From contig NZ_AFEJ02000004.1 in assembly GCF_000238775.2 (NCBI RefSeq), forward strand, positions 1-64,000: a stretch of DNA of 64,000 nt. Reading direction: 5' to 3'. This DNA is from Acaryochloris sp. CCMEE 5410 (lineage in GTDB: Bacteria > Cyanobacteriota > Cyanobacteriia > Thermosynechococcales > Thermosynechococcaceae). Positions 1-11,239 of the stretch are shown piece after piece (within the stretch, counting starts at the first letter, position 1; every line of letters begins with the position of its first letter). Below the pieces are notes generated by a model. The model ran no database searches and had not been told where the DNA came from. It saw only the letters and a list, made by a program, of their open reading frames with translations. Both the position numbers and the translations under genes were made by a program.

Positions 1-120
1 TCATAGCGACCTTTGAAGCATCAAGAAACTCTCAATGTCACGGCACTTGAAGCGAACCAGAGCTTTATGAGGCACACAAGGCCGCAGTCGATGATTGTCT
101 GAAACGTCTGGACAACTAAG
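1..120 (+). pseudogene. 3' end of an upstream gene, product unknown
   Basis: The plus strand carries a natural-looking C-terminal peptide that ends at TAA 118-120 (last residues EAHKAAVDDCLKRLDN). It is joined by a one-base shift near 55-60 to an upstream stretch reading KHQETLNVTALEANQ. The start lies outside the window. It lies just upstream of the relaxase start, so it may be a small relaxosome or accessory protein, but I do not recognise it. The indel matches those seen throughout the next 8 kb. Confidence 0.35.
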
Positions 121-135
121 CCAGAGGCCGATGTC

Positions 136-2800
136 ATGAAGACGATGCGGACCATCTATGGAGAGATGATTGACTATTACGATGAGGATGAATCTCTCGT
201 AGATGCTCCAGAGCGCTATTACAGCGAATCCGAGGTTATCACTGACATCGACCGCATGAGTACCGCTGTCTGGGTCGGCTCCAACGCGATTGTTCAAAAG
301 TTAGGCACCTACGTTAAACGAGAGGACTTCAAAGCCTCAGTCGAGGGTTTCTACCTGAAGCCTTAAAAAGTGTCGCGGGTGGTGCAGTCCAACGGATTCG
401 GGCAAGAAACCCAACGAGGAAGATAAAGAACGCCATGCCCATGATGTGGTGTTGTCAGCCCCCAAAAGTGTGTCGATGGCACTGCACTTGGAAGGAGATA
501 ACAGACTCTTTGATGCCCACATGGAGGCAGTCCTCGAAACCTTTGAGTTGCTTGAACGAGAGTATGCCCAGACCCGAATTCAGGTGAATGGGTCCGCTCC
601 GTCGTCGATACGGGCAATATGATTGCGGCGTTGATGCCTCATCACACGTCTCGCGATGGAGACATGCAGCTCCACACCCATATGCTGATCATGAATGGGA
701 CACAGGGACCAGATGGTCAGTGGCGGTCCCTCTCTCATGAAAAGCTAGCTCAGGCCAAGTGGATCGGCAGCTTCTACCGCCAGAAGTTGGCAGAGAAGGT
801 CCAGCGTGGCTATCGGATCTACCAAACCAAGGATGCATTTGAGCTAGTGGGCTACGACCGTTCTGATGTCGAAGTCTTTTCTAAGCGTCACCGGGCCATC
901 GTCAAAGCCGTTCGAGATGAAGGGCTAGAAGTTACTCCAGAGAACAAAAGCTGAAGGTACTCCCCACTCGCAAAGCTAAGCGGGTGTGGGTAAAAAGCTC
1001 CGAAATCATCCAAGACATTGGAGAGAAGAAGCCCTCTCTCAAGGGGTGAGCCATCCGATACTGGCTGAACCTCTGGCCGTCATGCCTGACCCAGATAGAG
1101 CCAGGTATGAGGTTGAGAGTGCCATTCGCCATTATGCGGAGTGGTCCTCCATCTTGAGAAGGACACATCTTATGCCTATGTCTTCAAGACCCTCAAGCGT
1201 CAGGGCATGGCTATGGAACAGGTGGATGAGGCCATCAAGCAAAGCAAAGAATTGATCCCGTTGAGCGTGGTTTCACCACCGTCACTGCCGTTGAAGAAGA
1301 AGCCCAGATCCATCAGCGCTGGATGGCAGGCCAAGGTCAGGCACAGCCGATGGTCGCTAATCCCTCACTCCTGGGATTTCGGTCAAGCTGAATGAAGACA
1401 GGCCAAGCATACTCAACACCCTCTCCAGCTCTGACCGTTACCAAATCTGGCAGGGCTTTCCAGGGGTGGGCAAGTCCAGAACTTTGGGAGTACTCAAGAC
1501 TTTACTGAATGGATCTGGCTTAATATTCAAGGGTTCAGCCCCACGATTCCAGCGGCGAAGAAACTTCAGGATGAGCTAGGCATCACGACCAATACCGTGA
1601 GCATCTAGTTCTACATAAAGCTGATGACAGCCCATCAAGTCTGGCTGATTGATGAAGCGGGCATGAAAGCCGACACAGATGAAGATGATTCTGGAGAAAG
1701 CGAGCCCATTGGGGCAAAAGTCATCTTCGTGGGGGATGCAGGTCAAAACTCTTCAATTGAAGCGGGCATCCCTTCAAGTTTATGCAGGCCAATGGAGCCA
1801 CCACTCACCGGATTGAGGAGATGTCAGGCAAAAAGTTGATGTCCAAAAGCAGGCCGTTGAACTGATTGCCAGAGGTAGAGGAATTGCAGCACTAGAACTC
1901 CTTGATGCCAATGGATATGTGATTGAGTCGGGCGATAAATCTGATATGGCCCAGCCGCAGCAGATCAGTACCTCGCTCTCCCCTCAAAGAACAAGAGGAA
2001 CCCTGATTATCGCTGGCACCATGAGGAACGACTCGATACGGAGCAAGCCATTCGTAGAGGCGAGAAACAAGCAGGACGGCTGGGAGAATCCAGCAAGATT
2101 GTTCAGCTCAAGTCCGCAACTTGAGTATCGAGCAAAAGCGTCGGCGGATTGGTATCGAAAAGGGGATTACGTTCGGCTACTGCAAACGTCTAAAACCGCA
2201 TCCATCAAGCGAGGAGAACTCTACAAGGTGGAACGACGAGAGGGAGATGAGCTGGTGGTATCTTCCTTTGGCGGTCGGCTCTATCGATTCAAACCAGCGA
2301 AATACAAACTCAGGAGGTCTACAGTGCCCATAAATTGATGTGGCCGTTGGGACAAGTTGCGGTGGACGACAACGATCAAAGAAACAACTGGATCAACGGC
2401 CACAGCTCACGGTCACCACCCTCGATGGCTTGAATATGAAGGTCAGGGACCATGAGGGACGTTCCCATGATGTACCACTGACGCAACCGCTTGCCTTGGA
2501 ATATGACCGGGTGTGGACATCCTACCGCTCCAGAGTGGCAACAAGAAACGGACGATTGTCATCACCACAATGACCGTACCTCCAGCCGAGAGCCGTTCCT
2601 CGTCGATATTCTCGACAAGAACATGAACTAACTGTCTATACGAGAGCCTGAACAAACTCAGAACCGAGTCGCCAAATCCAATGCCCAAAAAAGTGCTTTA
2701 GATCTAATCGAGGGAACCTATGGAAACCAACGAACACAACAGAACGTCAACAATCAACAACAGAACGTCAACGAAATCAGAAGCCAACTCGGTCCCTCAC
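136..2800 (+). pseudogene. MobF-type conjugative relaxase/helicase (TrwC/TraI family), broken by many indels
   Basis: In conjugation this family nicks the plasmid at oriT through an N-terminal tyrosine and unwinds it with a C-terminal helicase. Reading through successive frames recovers, in order: a Tyr-rich N-terminus (IDYY near 175), a VVLSAPKSVSMAL block (448-485), the three-histidine motif HTSRDGDMQLHTH (about 643-681), a Walker A GFPGVGKS (about 1456-1480), Walker B LIDEAGM (about 1645-1665), motif III VGDAGQ (about 1730-1747) and helicase C-terminal motifs to about 2690. An in-frame TAA sits at 364-366. Single-base losses occur near 589, 950, 1047, 1160 and 1262. ATG 136 is the first plausible start. 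The gene is clearly a relaxase but non-functional as written. No internal stop separates it from the next two segments, so all three may have been one protein ending at 5690. Confidence 0.85.
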
Positions 2801-4290
2801 GGACGCGATCACCATCCTGACCAATCAGTCGAAGAGGTCCAAGCCCAGAACCAACACATCCTAGACGAGAACAGAGAACTCAAGTCCCAGGTCAGGGAGC
2901 GGATCAACACCATTCCAATGGAAGTCAAAGCCGTTCTCAACCTGTTCATCCAGGAATTCAAGGAGGCGATGGCATCCAAGAAGCCTCGGATATGAGCGAA
3001 TCGATCAAGGAACTCGCCAAGGCAATGGACAACTTAAGGATGAAATCGAGGATACCAGCGTCTGCAGTTGACGATGAGCGACAAGGTATTGGAGGCCGCA
3101 GAGGAAATCATGCAGATCAAGGACCAGCTCCCCCGACACGCCCCACCCAAGACGGTCGCTCAGTAAAACGGCAAGCCAGTATACAAAACGGTTCACCGGA
3201 ATATCACACAATCTCCTCAGACCTAGTTGGCTGGGTGAATACCTGGTCTGAGGAGCAAGAGCTATCAGCAAGCGGGTTGGAGGATCACTTGCTGGCTCTT
3301 GCCAGGATATAGAGAATCTGACTCAAGTCTAGAACCCAGTTCCTTAGTGGTCTGGGCGAATTAGCTAATGTCGTTAAGGGGCAGCAAGGACACAAGCCCT
3401 CGCCCAGAACCTTACTTATATTCCCAGTCAATAAATAAAATTGACCAGACCATTGACCAGACCTCAGACAGCGACGAATCAAGACCATTGCCGATGCCGT
3501 AGTGGAATGGCGAACGGGTCAGGAGCTGGCTAATGCCGTCACTGAATTGGTGGATGTTCTGGCTCAGGGCACTGAAGGGTTAGACCGGGCTATTATCCGG
3601 CTCCAAGCGGGGATTGAGGCACCCAATATCTGGATGTTCAATCCCCGCAATGGCTGAGTTGGTCGATGCCGTTCAGGATTGGCAGACTGAGGTGGAAGTC
3701 TCGGCGGTCATGGACGAAGTACAGGATTTGGTTGCCTCAATCACGGTGCCTCAATTCCTGGGCATGGATGACCTGGCTCAGGATGTCCATGACCTCAATG
3801 AAGAACAAGCTTTAGCTGAGAGTGGCTTGGTTGAGCAGTTGGCTGATTTGACGACTCAGATTAACGAGCTGGCTAAACCCCAGCAAGTTCAGTTTGAGGG
3901 CATAGAGCAGCTTGCCGAAATCGTAAGCGAACTCCAGCAAGGGCAATCCTCGCTCAGGTGCAGCCCCAGCTCCAGGCCATCACCCAACAGATTGAAGCCT
4001 TTAACGCCAAGCAACCCACTTATTCTTTGCCAGAATTAAGGAGCTGGCCGATACCGTTAGTGAGTGGAGGGCACATGAATCCATTACTCAGCACATTGGC
4101 GCACTCATGATCTGACCGTTCGCGCTCAGCGAAGCCTGAAGACCTTCCCAGCTATGCTGCAATTGGCTAAATCCGTGAAGGCAATGCGCTCTGTGGATGC
4201 ACTCATGAACGGGCCAGTCGCAGACCAACTCAAGGAAGTCGCTCGACAGTTGACGGACAAGGGATGAGTGTCACTCCTAAGCCCAAGACC
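2720..4290 (+). pseudogene. Coiled-coil-rich middle segment of the degraded relaxase gene
   Basis: Open stretches in alternating frames (for example 2720-2995, 2992-3312, 3614-4039) encode Glu/Gln/Leu-rich sequence with heptad character. Recurring units include AVQDWQTEVEVSAVMDEVQ and GLVEQLADLTTQINELA. Composition is typical of a long coiled coil, and no enzyme motif is visible. The segment lies between the helicase part and the DUF3854 part on the same strand without a convincing ribosome binding site of its own, so it is best read as the central part of one long protein. A separate transfer gene cannot be excluded. Confidence 0.5.
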
Positions 4291-4299
4291 ATGATGATC

Positions 4300-5690
4300 A
4301 GGTGTTCTGGAAACCAGACTATACGGGAGTAGAACGACCTGACTATATTGACGAGAAGCATGGAATGAATGGGTGGCGAGCTGCGTCCATCCTGATGTGA
4401 TTGCCGCTCGGCTCCAATCCATTGCCGATGATCAGGTGATTGATCGGTTGCTGGGAGCCAAGATTGAGGACATCGCCACTCGCAGGCGGGATGGGTCTTT
4501 CAAGACGGTCCGTAGTCAGTATCATATTGAGCCAATCCGTGCCTTGATTAATGATCGGTCGCATCCTGAAGTGTTGAGCTATCAAGAGCTAGCTGAAGGG
4601 GAGGCTGGTGGGCTGATGCTGGGGTTGACCCACTCACCTTTGAAGAACTCGGACCCAATGAGGAACCCACACTGAGTCTCTATGGAACGTTTAAACCTGA
4701 TACTCCCCGCATCGACGTAGACAAGACCCGCAGAGCTAGAGCCAAAGACCCAAATGCCCCAACCAAATATCGCAAGTATGAGAATCCATTGGGAACCAAG
4801 CGCGAATTGTTTGAACGGGATATGGCCTTCCAACCCGTTCCAGATCACATCGCTGAGCGAATCTTTGATAAGTATGGTGTTGTGCAAACGGATGAGGAAC
4901 GAACCAAAGGATTCTGGTACACCGTCTACAAGCATCCTGAGATTCCCATCTACCGGACTGAAGGAGACAAGAAAGATGCGGCATTAGTCTCTCAAGGAAG
5001 AGTCGTCATTGGCGGGCAGGGGGTCAATATCGGCTATCGGGCCAAGAACCAGCACGATGAAAACTCGAAAGACGAGTACTGCATCCGCAACTAGACGTGT
5101 TTGCGGTTCCAGGCAGAGAGTTCAGGTATGCCCATGACTGGGATTCAAAGCAGTCCACGGTCTGGAATGTGCGCCGTGAAATGGTCAGAGAAGCTGAACT
5201 CATTGAAGAAAGAGACTGCGAGACATGGAGAATTCCTTGGGACTCTGAGAAAGGGAAAGGCGTTGATGACCTGATCGCTAATCATGGCCCCATCGCGTTT
5301 GAGCGGGCTGACAAGAATGCCTATCCGATGGAGCGGGAAATCACGATGCACTATCGGGGACAGTACACCCAGATTAAGAAGCGATTGAATCGCCACTTGG
5401 ATGCGCGGTCCACGATATTCCCATTTACCTAGAAGCGATGAAGGATGGGGACGAGATGGATGGCATTCGGGTCTTATGGGAGTCTTCCACTGCCCGATCC
5501 TTCCAGCATTATCATGACAAGCAGCACTATATTGAAGGCATCATCAAGCTCTCGGATGCCTATCGTAGACTCGTCAGAAAGACGGTGACCCCAAGGCCAT
5601 GCAAATCCTCGTCAATAGACTGAAAAGCCCCGACCCATTATCAAGGTCGAGGCCAGAAGTCGGAACTTAAAGCGAGGTCGTGGGCGTTAG
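4300..5690 (+). pseudogene. DUF3854 (TOPRIM-like) domain, C-terminal part of the degraded relaxase gene
   Basis: DUF3854 is a TOPRIM-like domain found in cyanobacterial plasmid replication and transfer proteins. Fragments at 4373-4675, 4789-5094, 5097-5432 and 5438-5623 assemble into this domain. They show PIYRTEGDKKDAALVSQG (acidic TOPRIM-like Glu, about 4949-5002), VFAVPGREFRYAHDWDS with an acidic pair (about 5098-5148), and GKGVDDLIANHGPIAF (about 5255-5302). Frame changes fall near 4640, 5095, 5410 and 5580. The basic C-terminus ARSRNLKRGRGR ends at TAG 5688-5690 and interlocks with the TAA of the opposing gene at 5687-5689, which supports this being the true end. A relaxase-DUF3854 fusion would supply nicking and a primase-like module together, which is an inference. 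Confidence 0.7.
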
Positions 5691-8197
5691 TCTACACGAC
5701 GGGAGTCAACCACCGTACCGCCGTAAGGACTGATCCAATCAGAACCCGGCATGGGAGGTGGGCCTGGAACAATCTCTGTGCGCCTCCACCCAGATCTATC
5801 TTCAATTTCTATGAGGCTCCGTTCTTGAGGTTTGCGGTTTCTGGAAAGACTCGGCTTTGAATATCGTCTGAATAAATTTCTGACATGGGATTTCTCCTTG
5901 ATTGAGTTACAACGTGAAACTGATTCGAGAGAATATGCCACCCCTTTATCGGGACATGGAAACTTCTCGTTTGGGCTGTTCTTTCTTCTCAACAGGGGAC
6001 GGGCATTGTTCTTTTTAATCCTGGCAATGAGCTTGCTTGAATCTAGTCCTTTCTCTCGCCTCCGATTAATCGTATCTTTCTGTTCTTGGGTAAATCCAGC
6101 TAGCTCATCCTGACTTTCTGCGGTGGGACTCTCAGGCTGAGATGGGGTATTTTGGACTCTACATTATTTTCTCATCCCCAGCGGGCTGATTCTGAGAATT
6201 TAGTTTGGGTTCCTCAATCTCAGCCCGCTCATCTGTCGCTTTTGGCTTGGGAGCCTCTGTCTCAGCCTTCTGGCTTTTAGCTTCGCCTTGCTGCTCTTGA
6301 TTATCCTTGGGAATGTCAGCCTCAGCTTTAAGGTCTTTCCCAGCGAGATTATAGCGATCTGGAAGCGCAATACCATTTGGATTCTGAGAACCGTGCGAGT
6401 GCCCACTTTAATCGTCAGCGTCCCTTTGAAATTCTCAGGGTTTTGAGTGCATCCTGAATCATCTGAGCCTGCTTTAGATTAACGGAACTGCGATCATGGT
6501 CAATCATTCCATCACCATCAAGCCGAATATCTCTTGTCGATTCAAAATAACTCGCAGATTGCTAATCTCAATGCTACGACCCAGCTTCTCAACAATATCC
6601 TCGTTGATCATACGGAGTGGGTCAAGGTCTTTAGGTTCCGAGGCTTTCGCTTTCGGTGCTTCGGCTTCAGGTGCTTGAGAGGGTTCCGCCCTTTCTGGCT
6701 CTGAGGAGTTGTGGACCACAGCCCTCGCTTCCTCCTCACTCATACCCTCGTCTTGACCCTGCATCACAACCAGCTCGTCATAGTATTTCTGCAACTGCGG
6801 ATCTTCGCTGATGTGTTCCTGGATATCGGCATAGGTTAGCTCTTCGTCCAAGGCTTTAGACAATAACACCGCATATTGGTCTTGGCTTGTGGATTCAGTC
6901 TGTACCTCTGCCCCCTGCTCAAAGGCATCAAAGTTGGCCTCAGTGGTGACGAGTTTCTGAACGTCTTCAATGTCCATCCCATTAACAGCAGCTTGAGCCA
7001 CGACCTTCTGATCCAGCTCACTCAATAATTCTGGATTCTCACTGAGGCGAGACTGAATATCCTCCCAGGTCAGATCTGGATTCTTCTCAAATTCACCCAG
7101 TAGTTGGGAATATTGCTGTTGGGCATCCGTCGATAGTTCCACCGAGGGATTCACTACAGAAGCATTCACTTCCAATACTGTTTGAGCTTCAGGCTCCTGG
7201 GTCAGCTCCTGATTAACCTCTGGGGTGGGGTTCTCTAGTTTGTATTGCGCCTCCACTGACTTTGCGGTCTCAGCTAGATAAACAGAGGTATCTTGAAGCT
7301 TTGCATCAGCCATCTGAGATACATTTGGTCCCTGGGAGATAATCGCGGTTGCTTCATCCGGTCCTTTCCCAGCTTTGAGCGCTTGGTAGAAGACTTGCTT
7401 GTCATAGTCAGCTCCCAAGTCGGGCTGATTTGGATAGTCTCCTGAATACGCTCATAGGTGAGATTGGGGTCATTCTGTTGCTCAGATAGGATCTTTACAT
7501 ATTCATCTCGTCGCTCCATATCGCGCTCTGTGGGGATGGAGGCTTGGTTCTGTGCTTCAGCCATTGTTGCTTGTCTCCTTTGTACGGTTTCCATTGCATT
7601 ACGAACGTTCTGCTGCACTTGCTCTGGCAGCTTGCTCAGGGTCTCTTCAAACCAATTCTTGGCCCGGTTGATGTAGTGGTTGGTCATCCTCCACATATGG
7701 ACCACGGGACGAGCCACCACGGTAGGAATGCCCTGTCTGGCATAGCTAATGGCAAGCTTGCCTGTATCAATCATGCTTTTCCCGATCACCGTCGGAGCGG
7801 CAAACCCACTCAAGGGCCGTGCCCAGGCATCCGTCTTTGCCAGCATGTCTGGGATTCTGACTTTCGTCCAATCATCAAATGCCCTCTGCCGGAACCAATG
7901 GGTCAAACCCGGTTGAATGTTTTTGGACATCTCCGCAAACTGATTCGTGAGCCGTGTTTCGGTAAAGTCATGGATACTGGAGTGCATCCAGTGAGTGGCT
8001 TGACCCACGGCACCCGCGACGAAGGGGCCAACGATGGGGGCATGGGTCGCTGCCACGGCTACCCCTGGCACCGCTGCCATCTGAATCCCTTTCTTAGCCA
8101 CACGCATTAAGGGAGCCGCTTGGAAAAAGAGTTGTTCTTCGTCCCTGAGTTCTTGATATTTTTTGCTGATGAAATTCTGAAATTCAAGTTTTTCCAT
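5687..8197 (-). pseudogene. Transfer-region repeat protein with three tandem ~57-residue repeats, broken by indels
   Basis: Read from ATG 8197. The N-terminal part (to about residue 230) has hydrophobic stretches (MAAVPGVAVAATHAPIVG) and a soluble helical region. It is followed by three related repeats at roughly 7510-7340, 7120-6950 and 6890-6715. Their shared plan is Y..LL....DP.LTY..IQE.I...P.L...YD..V..QA...G....EA. A one-base loss near 7421 (an A run) splits the first repeat. Further shifts near 6510, 6425 and 6380, plus a stop near 6170, break the charged Pro/Glu-rich tail. The C-terminus GTVVDSRRVD ends at TAA 5687. It lies downstream of the coupling protein and the 118-residue gene, with a GCGGTACATT motif 44 bp upstream of its start. 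I do not recognise the family. It may be a relaxosome or secretion accessory protein. Confidence 0.6.
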
Positions 8198-8240
8198 TAT
8201 TCAAGTTCTCCATAGTTAGAGTCCTAATTCGTTCCGAGGT

Positions 8241-8250
8241 AATGTACCGC
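8241..8250 (-). promoter_or_regulatory. Shared motif GCGGTACATT, copy 1
   Basis: One of three identical 10-bp intergenic copies on the minus strand. It lies 44-53 bp upstream of ATG 8197 and touches the stop codon of the preceding gene. The other copies also precede transfer-region starts, which suggests an operator or promoter element. The binding protein is unknown. Confidence 0.4.
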
Positions 8251-8606
8251 TACCGTCCAAACCCCCGATTTTGGCCTCGGTTCCGATTCTGGTTGAGCTT
8301 GTGGCCGTGGGTTTCCACCGCGACTTTGAGTTGGGCACTCTTCACATACCGCTCCGCCATCTTGGTTGGGTCTTGCACTTTCTCGGCATAGTCGCTCATC
8401 CGTAGCTTGGTCTTAATCACATCCGTGGGGGTGTTATTCCGTATCTCCTGCTTCGCCAGTTCCATTGCCTGTTCAGCGGTCTCGATCTTGACCGCCACTC
8501 GCGGCTTGCGGAGGGCGACGGCATTGATGATGACGCTGTTGGTCGCATTCACGGCCTGCTGGCCGATTTGCAACGCTTCTCTAAACTGCTGTTCTTCGCT
8601 ACTCAT
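8250..8606 (-). CDS. Small transfer-region protein (118 aa), unknown function
   Basis: It starts with MSSEEQQFREALQIGQQ. Its ATG overlaps the stop of the repaired coupling-protein frame by four bases (ATGA, 8603-8606), so it is translationally coupled to it. The protein is helical and charged, has no signal peptide or membrane segment, and ends in a basic Asn/Arg/Gly tail (NQNRNRGQNRGFGR) that could bind nucleic acid. Its position right after the VirD4-like gene suggests a role at the coupling protein or relaxosome. I recognise no family. Confidence 0.65.
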   Translation of the reverse strand: MSSEEQQFREALQIGQQAVNATNSVIINAVALRKPRVAVKIETAEQAMELAKQEIRNNTPTDVIKTKLRMSDYAEKVQDPTKMAERYVKSAQLKVAVETHGHKLNQNRNRGQNRGFGR

Positions 8607-10332
8607 GCGGCTTTCTCCTCTTGTTGCTTCAATTTGTGGGATTCAACTTCTTGGGTAGAGGGCAGCAAGGCATCCGCAGACACCATGCGGTCGGACATGA
8701 TTTGTTCTGGAGAATCTAACACCCGCTCTTGGGCTATCCGCTCCATCTGCTTATGGACATGGCTTTCGTACATCCGTTCACATTCGGTGAACCGCTGCAT
8801 ATCCGTTCCATTCCGTTTCTTCAAGTTGAAGCGCATCCGAATGGGCCGATCATCCATGCCGGGGTTGGTGCAGATAAATTCCCCTTTCTTCAATCGTTTG
8901 ATATCTGAAGCCGTAATCAGCCGCTTCTTTTCTCTTGCTCATTGCGGGAGCGGCTGTTGCCCATCTTCCCGTAGCTGCGAGACTTGGAATGGTAGTGCTT
9001 GGTGTACTCCCCCAAGTCCGCACTCAGGTCTTCTCGGACCTTGTAGCTCCCACTCTTAAAGATGAATTGGGTGGAGGTGTTGTCAAAGATGGACTCTGAG
9101 GTCTCCGACTGATATTTAATCTTGGGTTGGCTGTAGCTCTGCATGGATACAAAGGAATAGAACCCATAGCTCCGATCCAAGGACACCACTTCTTCAAAGC
9201 TTGGCAGCATCAATCGGGCGAATTCATCTAGGAACACACCAAAGGGCCGATCCCGTTCTGTATCCTCATTCAAGTTGCGCTGAATCAGTAGGTGAATAGC
9301 AACAGCGACTAATGGAGCCGTGGCTTTCTTGGCCTGTCCATCCAACTCAAAGAAGATGATTTGCTTGCCCGGTAGATCCAAGGGAATGGTCGATTGGGTA
9401 GGTTCGCGCCCATCGATGGACAGACAGGGGATGGTCTGACGGTTCACCATTGGCAAGAGGTAGTTGATGCCACTCGCTAATATGCCACCAGCGGTATCTT
9501 GGGTGCCCGTCACACTCATCAGGCCCACGAGCTGTTGCCTCACCCACATGCCTAAATCGCTATCTACCTTGAATGCGCCTTCTTGGTCGGCCATTTGAAT
9601 CCGCTCTGCGATACCCGGCAGGCCCATCAAGGCCCAGACCATCGGTAAGTCGGAATAGTCTGCCCGCTTCGCCATCATCAATAGGGCTTGCAGGAAGTAC
9701 TCTGCATGATTGTCGAAGAAGGGATGCTTGCCTGAAATATTGACAATCACGTTATCGGACAAGGTTGAGGCGATGGACCGCGCTCTCAATGAGTCATCCG
9801 CATCTTGCATAAATTTTAGGTAGTCAAAGCCATGACTGTATCGCTTACCGGGGGCAAAGCAGTAGCAATCATATGGATCTGGTTGCTTGAGGGCAAAGGG
9901 GATGAATTTCTTCTTGAGAGTACCCTTCACATCAAAGACAATCAGGGTGTGCTCCTGGCGTATAGCATCTGCTAAGGCTAGCTCAATCACCGTGGCGGTC
10001 TTGCCCTTACCAGACCCACCCACGATGGTGACCAGGGGCTGGAGGTCTGGGAGGATCAGGGGGTCATCGCTGCCCAGACGCAGGGCTATCTCATCCCGTT
10101 TTCGGTCTCTGATTTGCTTTAATCCCAGCATCTTAGCTCGATGCTGTTCCCGTCTCGTGGCCCATCGGGCATCATCGGGTTCGCGTCTCGTCTCATCCTC
10201 AAACCACCACAGGGCAATTAGGATCAGGGCCAATAAACCCGTCAACCAGGGGAGAGGGCCATTGAATAGGGGAGACAGGTCAACCCCTTCAGATTGGGGC
10301 TGGGGAGGCTGTTCGGTTTTGTGCTGCATCAT
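8603..10332 (-). pseudogene. VirD4/TraG-type coupling ATPase with one frameshift
   Basis: Type IV coupling proteins deliver the relaxase-DNA complex to the secretion channel at the inner membrane. From ATG 10332 the protein has a membrane segment (WLTGLLALILIALWW, about residues 29-45), Walker A GGSGKGKT (about 107-114) and Walker B VFLDEFARL (about 370). The first frame stops after 471 residues at 8917. One base back in register (an A run at about 8930-8936) it continues KKRLITASDIKRLKKGEF and CTNPGM to 8603, which is the conserved family C-terminus. The full protein would be about 575 residues. The break removes the C-terminal 105 residues, so function is doubtful unless the missing A is a sequencing error. 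A Cys-rich 45-residue ORF is coupled upstream. Confidence 0.85.
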
Positions 10333-10466
10333 TCACCACCTTTGCTTTTAGCGATGGGGATGAATCTGTCGTTGTGTCTAAAGTAGTGGTCGCAGCAATA
10401 GGTTTGCTGGCTGGAGTAACCCAACTGCACAAGCAGGGGCACTGCGAGAAATCTGATGTTGGTCAT
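10329..10466 (-). CDS. Small 45-residue protein coupled to the coupling-protein gene
   Basis: ATG 10466 opens a 45-codon frame whose TGA overlaps the ATG of the coupling protein (ATGA, 10329-10332). The peptide begins MTNIRFLAVPLLVQLGYSS and has a Cys-Cys-Asp-His-Tyr cluster in the middle, which could bind metal. The GCGGTACATT motif lies 25-34 bp upstream of the start. No strong Shine-Dalgarno sequence is seen. The support is the overlap, the motif spacing and the natural composition. Confidence 0.45.
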   Translation of the reverse strand: MTNIRFLAVPLLVQLGYSSQQTYCCDHYFRHNDRFIPIAKSKGGE

Positions 10467-10490
10467 GGCGGTCAGAATTATCTACGCGAT

Positions 10491-10500
10491 AATGTACCGC
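10491..10500 (-). promoter_or_regulatory. Shared motif GCGGTACATT, copy 2
   Basis: Second identical copy, 25-34 bp upstream of the 45-residue ORF and its coupled VirD4-like gene. It is followed on the minus strand by ATCGCGTAGATAAT, which contains a -10-like TAGATAAT. Confidence 0.4.
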
Positions 10501-10612
10501 CAGGTCATTTTTGGGGTGGGGTGGTGGTGTGGTGGGAGCATTAGGAACTGAGTTAACAAGCTACAGTAAGAATGAATCTCAAGCTAAGCCCGTCAAGGAA
10601 TGGGGAAGTGTA

Positions 10613-11191
10613 GTGACAGCTTATACCATTGACTTCAGCCCAATTACCAAACTCACAGATGAGCAGTTTGACCTTCTCTGTGAGGCCAATCCTGAAATTA
10701 AGTTTGAGCGCACCCCAACTGGAGAACTTGTGATTATGCCGCCAACTGGTGGGGAAACGGGTCGAGGTAATGCAAAACTTACCTCCCGATTCGTTGTTTG
10801 GAGTGAACGATATGGCCTTGGTGAAGTCTTTGATTCATCCACCTGTTTCAGAATTCCTGGTGGTGGTGATCGGTCCCCTGATGTGGCATGGGTAGAAAAG
10901 TCCCGCTGGGATGCCCTCACACCAGAACAACAACGCAAATTCCCGCCAATCTGCCCTGACTTCGTGCTGGAATTGCTCTCACCCAGCGATAACCTCACCG
11001 TGACTCAGCGGAAGATGCAGGAGTACCTAGCAAGTGGGATACGGCTAGGATGGCTTATCAACCCAGAAGATAAACAGGTGGAGATTTACCGACCAGGGCA
11101 GGAGGTTGAGGTGTTGCAATCACCCAGCGCGATTTCTGGAGAAGAGGTGCTGCTAAAGTTTAGCCTCAATCTGGAGTGGATTTGGAATTAA
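10613..11191 (+). CDS. Uma2 family (DUF820) PD-(D/E)XK endonuclease-like protein
   Basis: Uma2 proteins are widespread in cyanobacteria and have a restriction-endonuclease fold of uncertain role. The GTG at 10613, with GGGAAG just upstream, gives VTAYTIDFSPITKL, which matches the family N-terminus. The protein is then about 192 residues, the usual length. Visible landmarks are ERTPTGELVIMPPTGGETG, the acidic GGGDRSPDVAWV (catalytic Asp), and CPDFVLELLSPSD with the E-x-K-like metal site. An ATG at 10511 would add 34 atypical residues. It lies antisense between the coupling-protein gene and the hydrolase gene, so it looks like cargo inserted into the transfer cluster. Confidence 0.85.
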   Translation: MTAYTIDFSPITKLTDEQFDLLCEANPEIKFERTPTGELVIMPPTGGETGRGNAKLTSRFVVWSERYGLGEVFDSSTCFRIPGGGDRSPDVAWVEKSRWDALTPEQQRKFPPICPDFVLELLSPSDNLTVTQRKMQEYLASGIRLGWLINPEDKQVEIYRPGQEVEVLQSPSAISGEEVLLKFSLNLEWIWN

Positions 11192-11239
11192 AGAAATTCT
11201 ATTCCGAAATATAGTCTTAAATCTTATCTCTCTGTCTAG

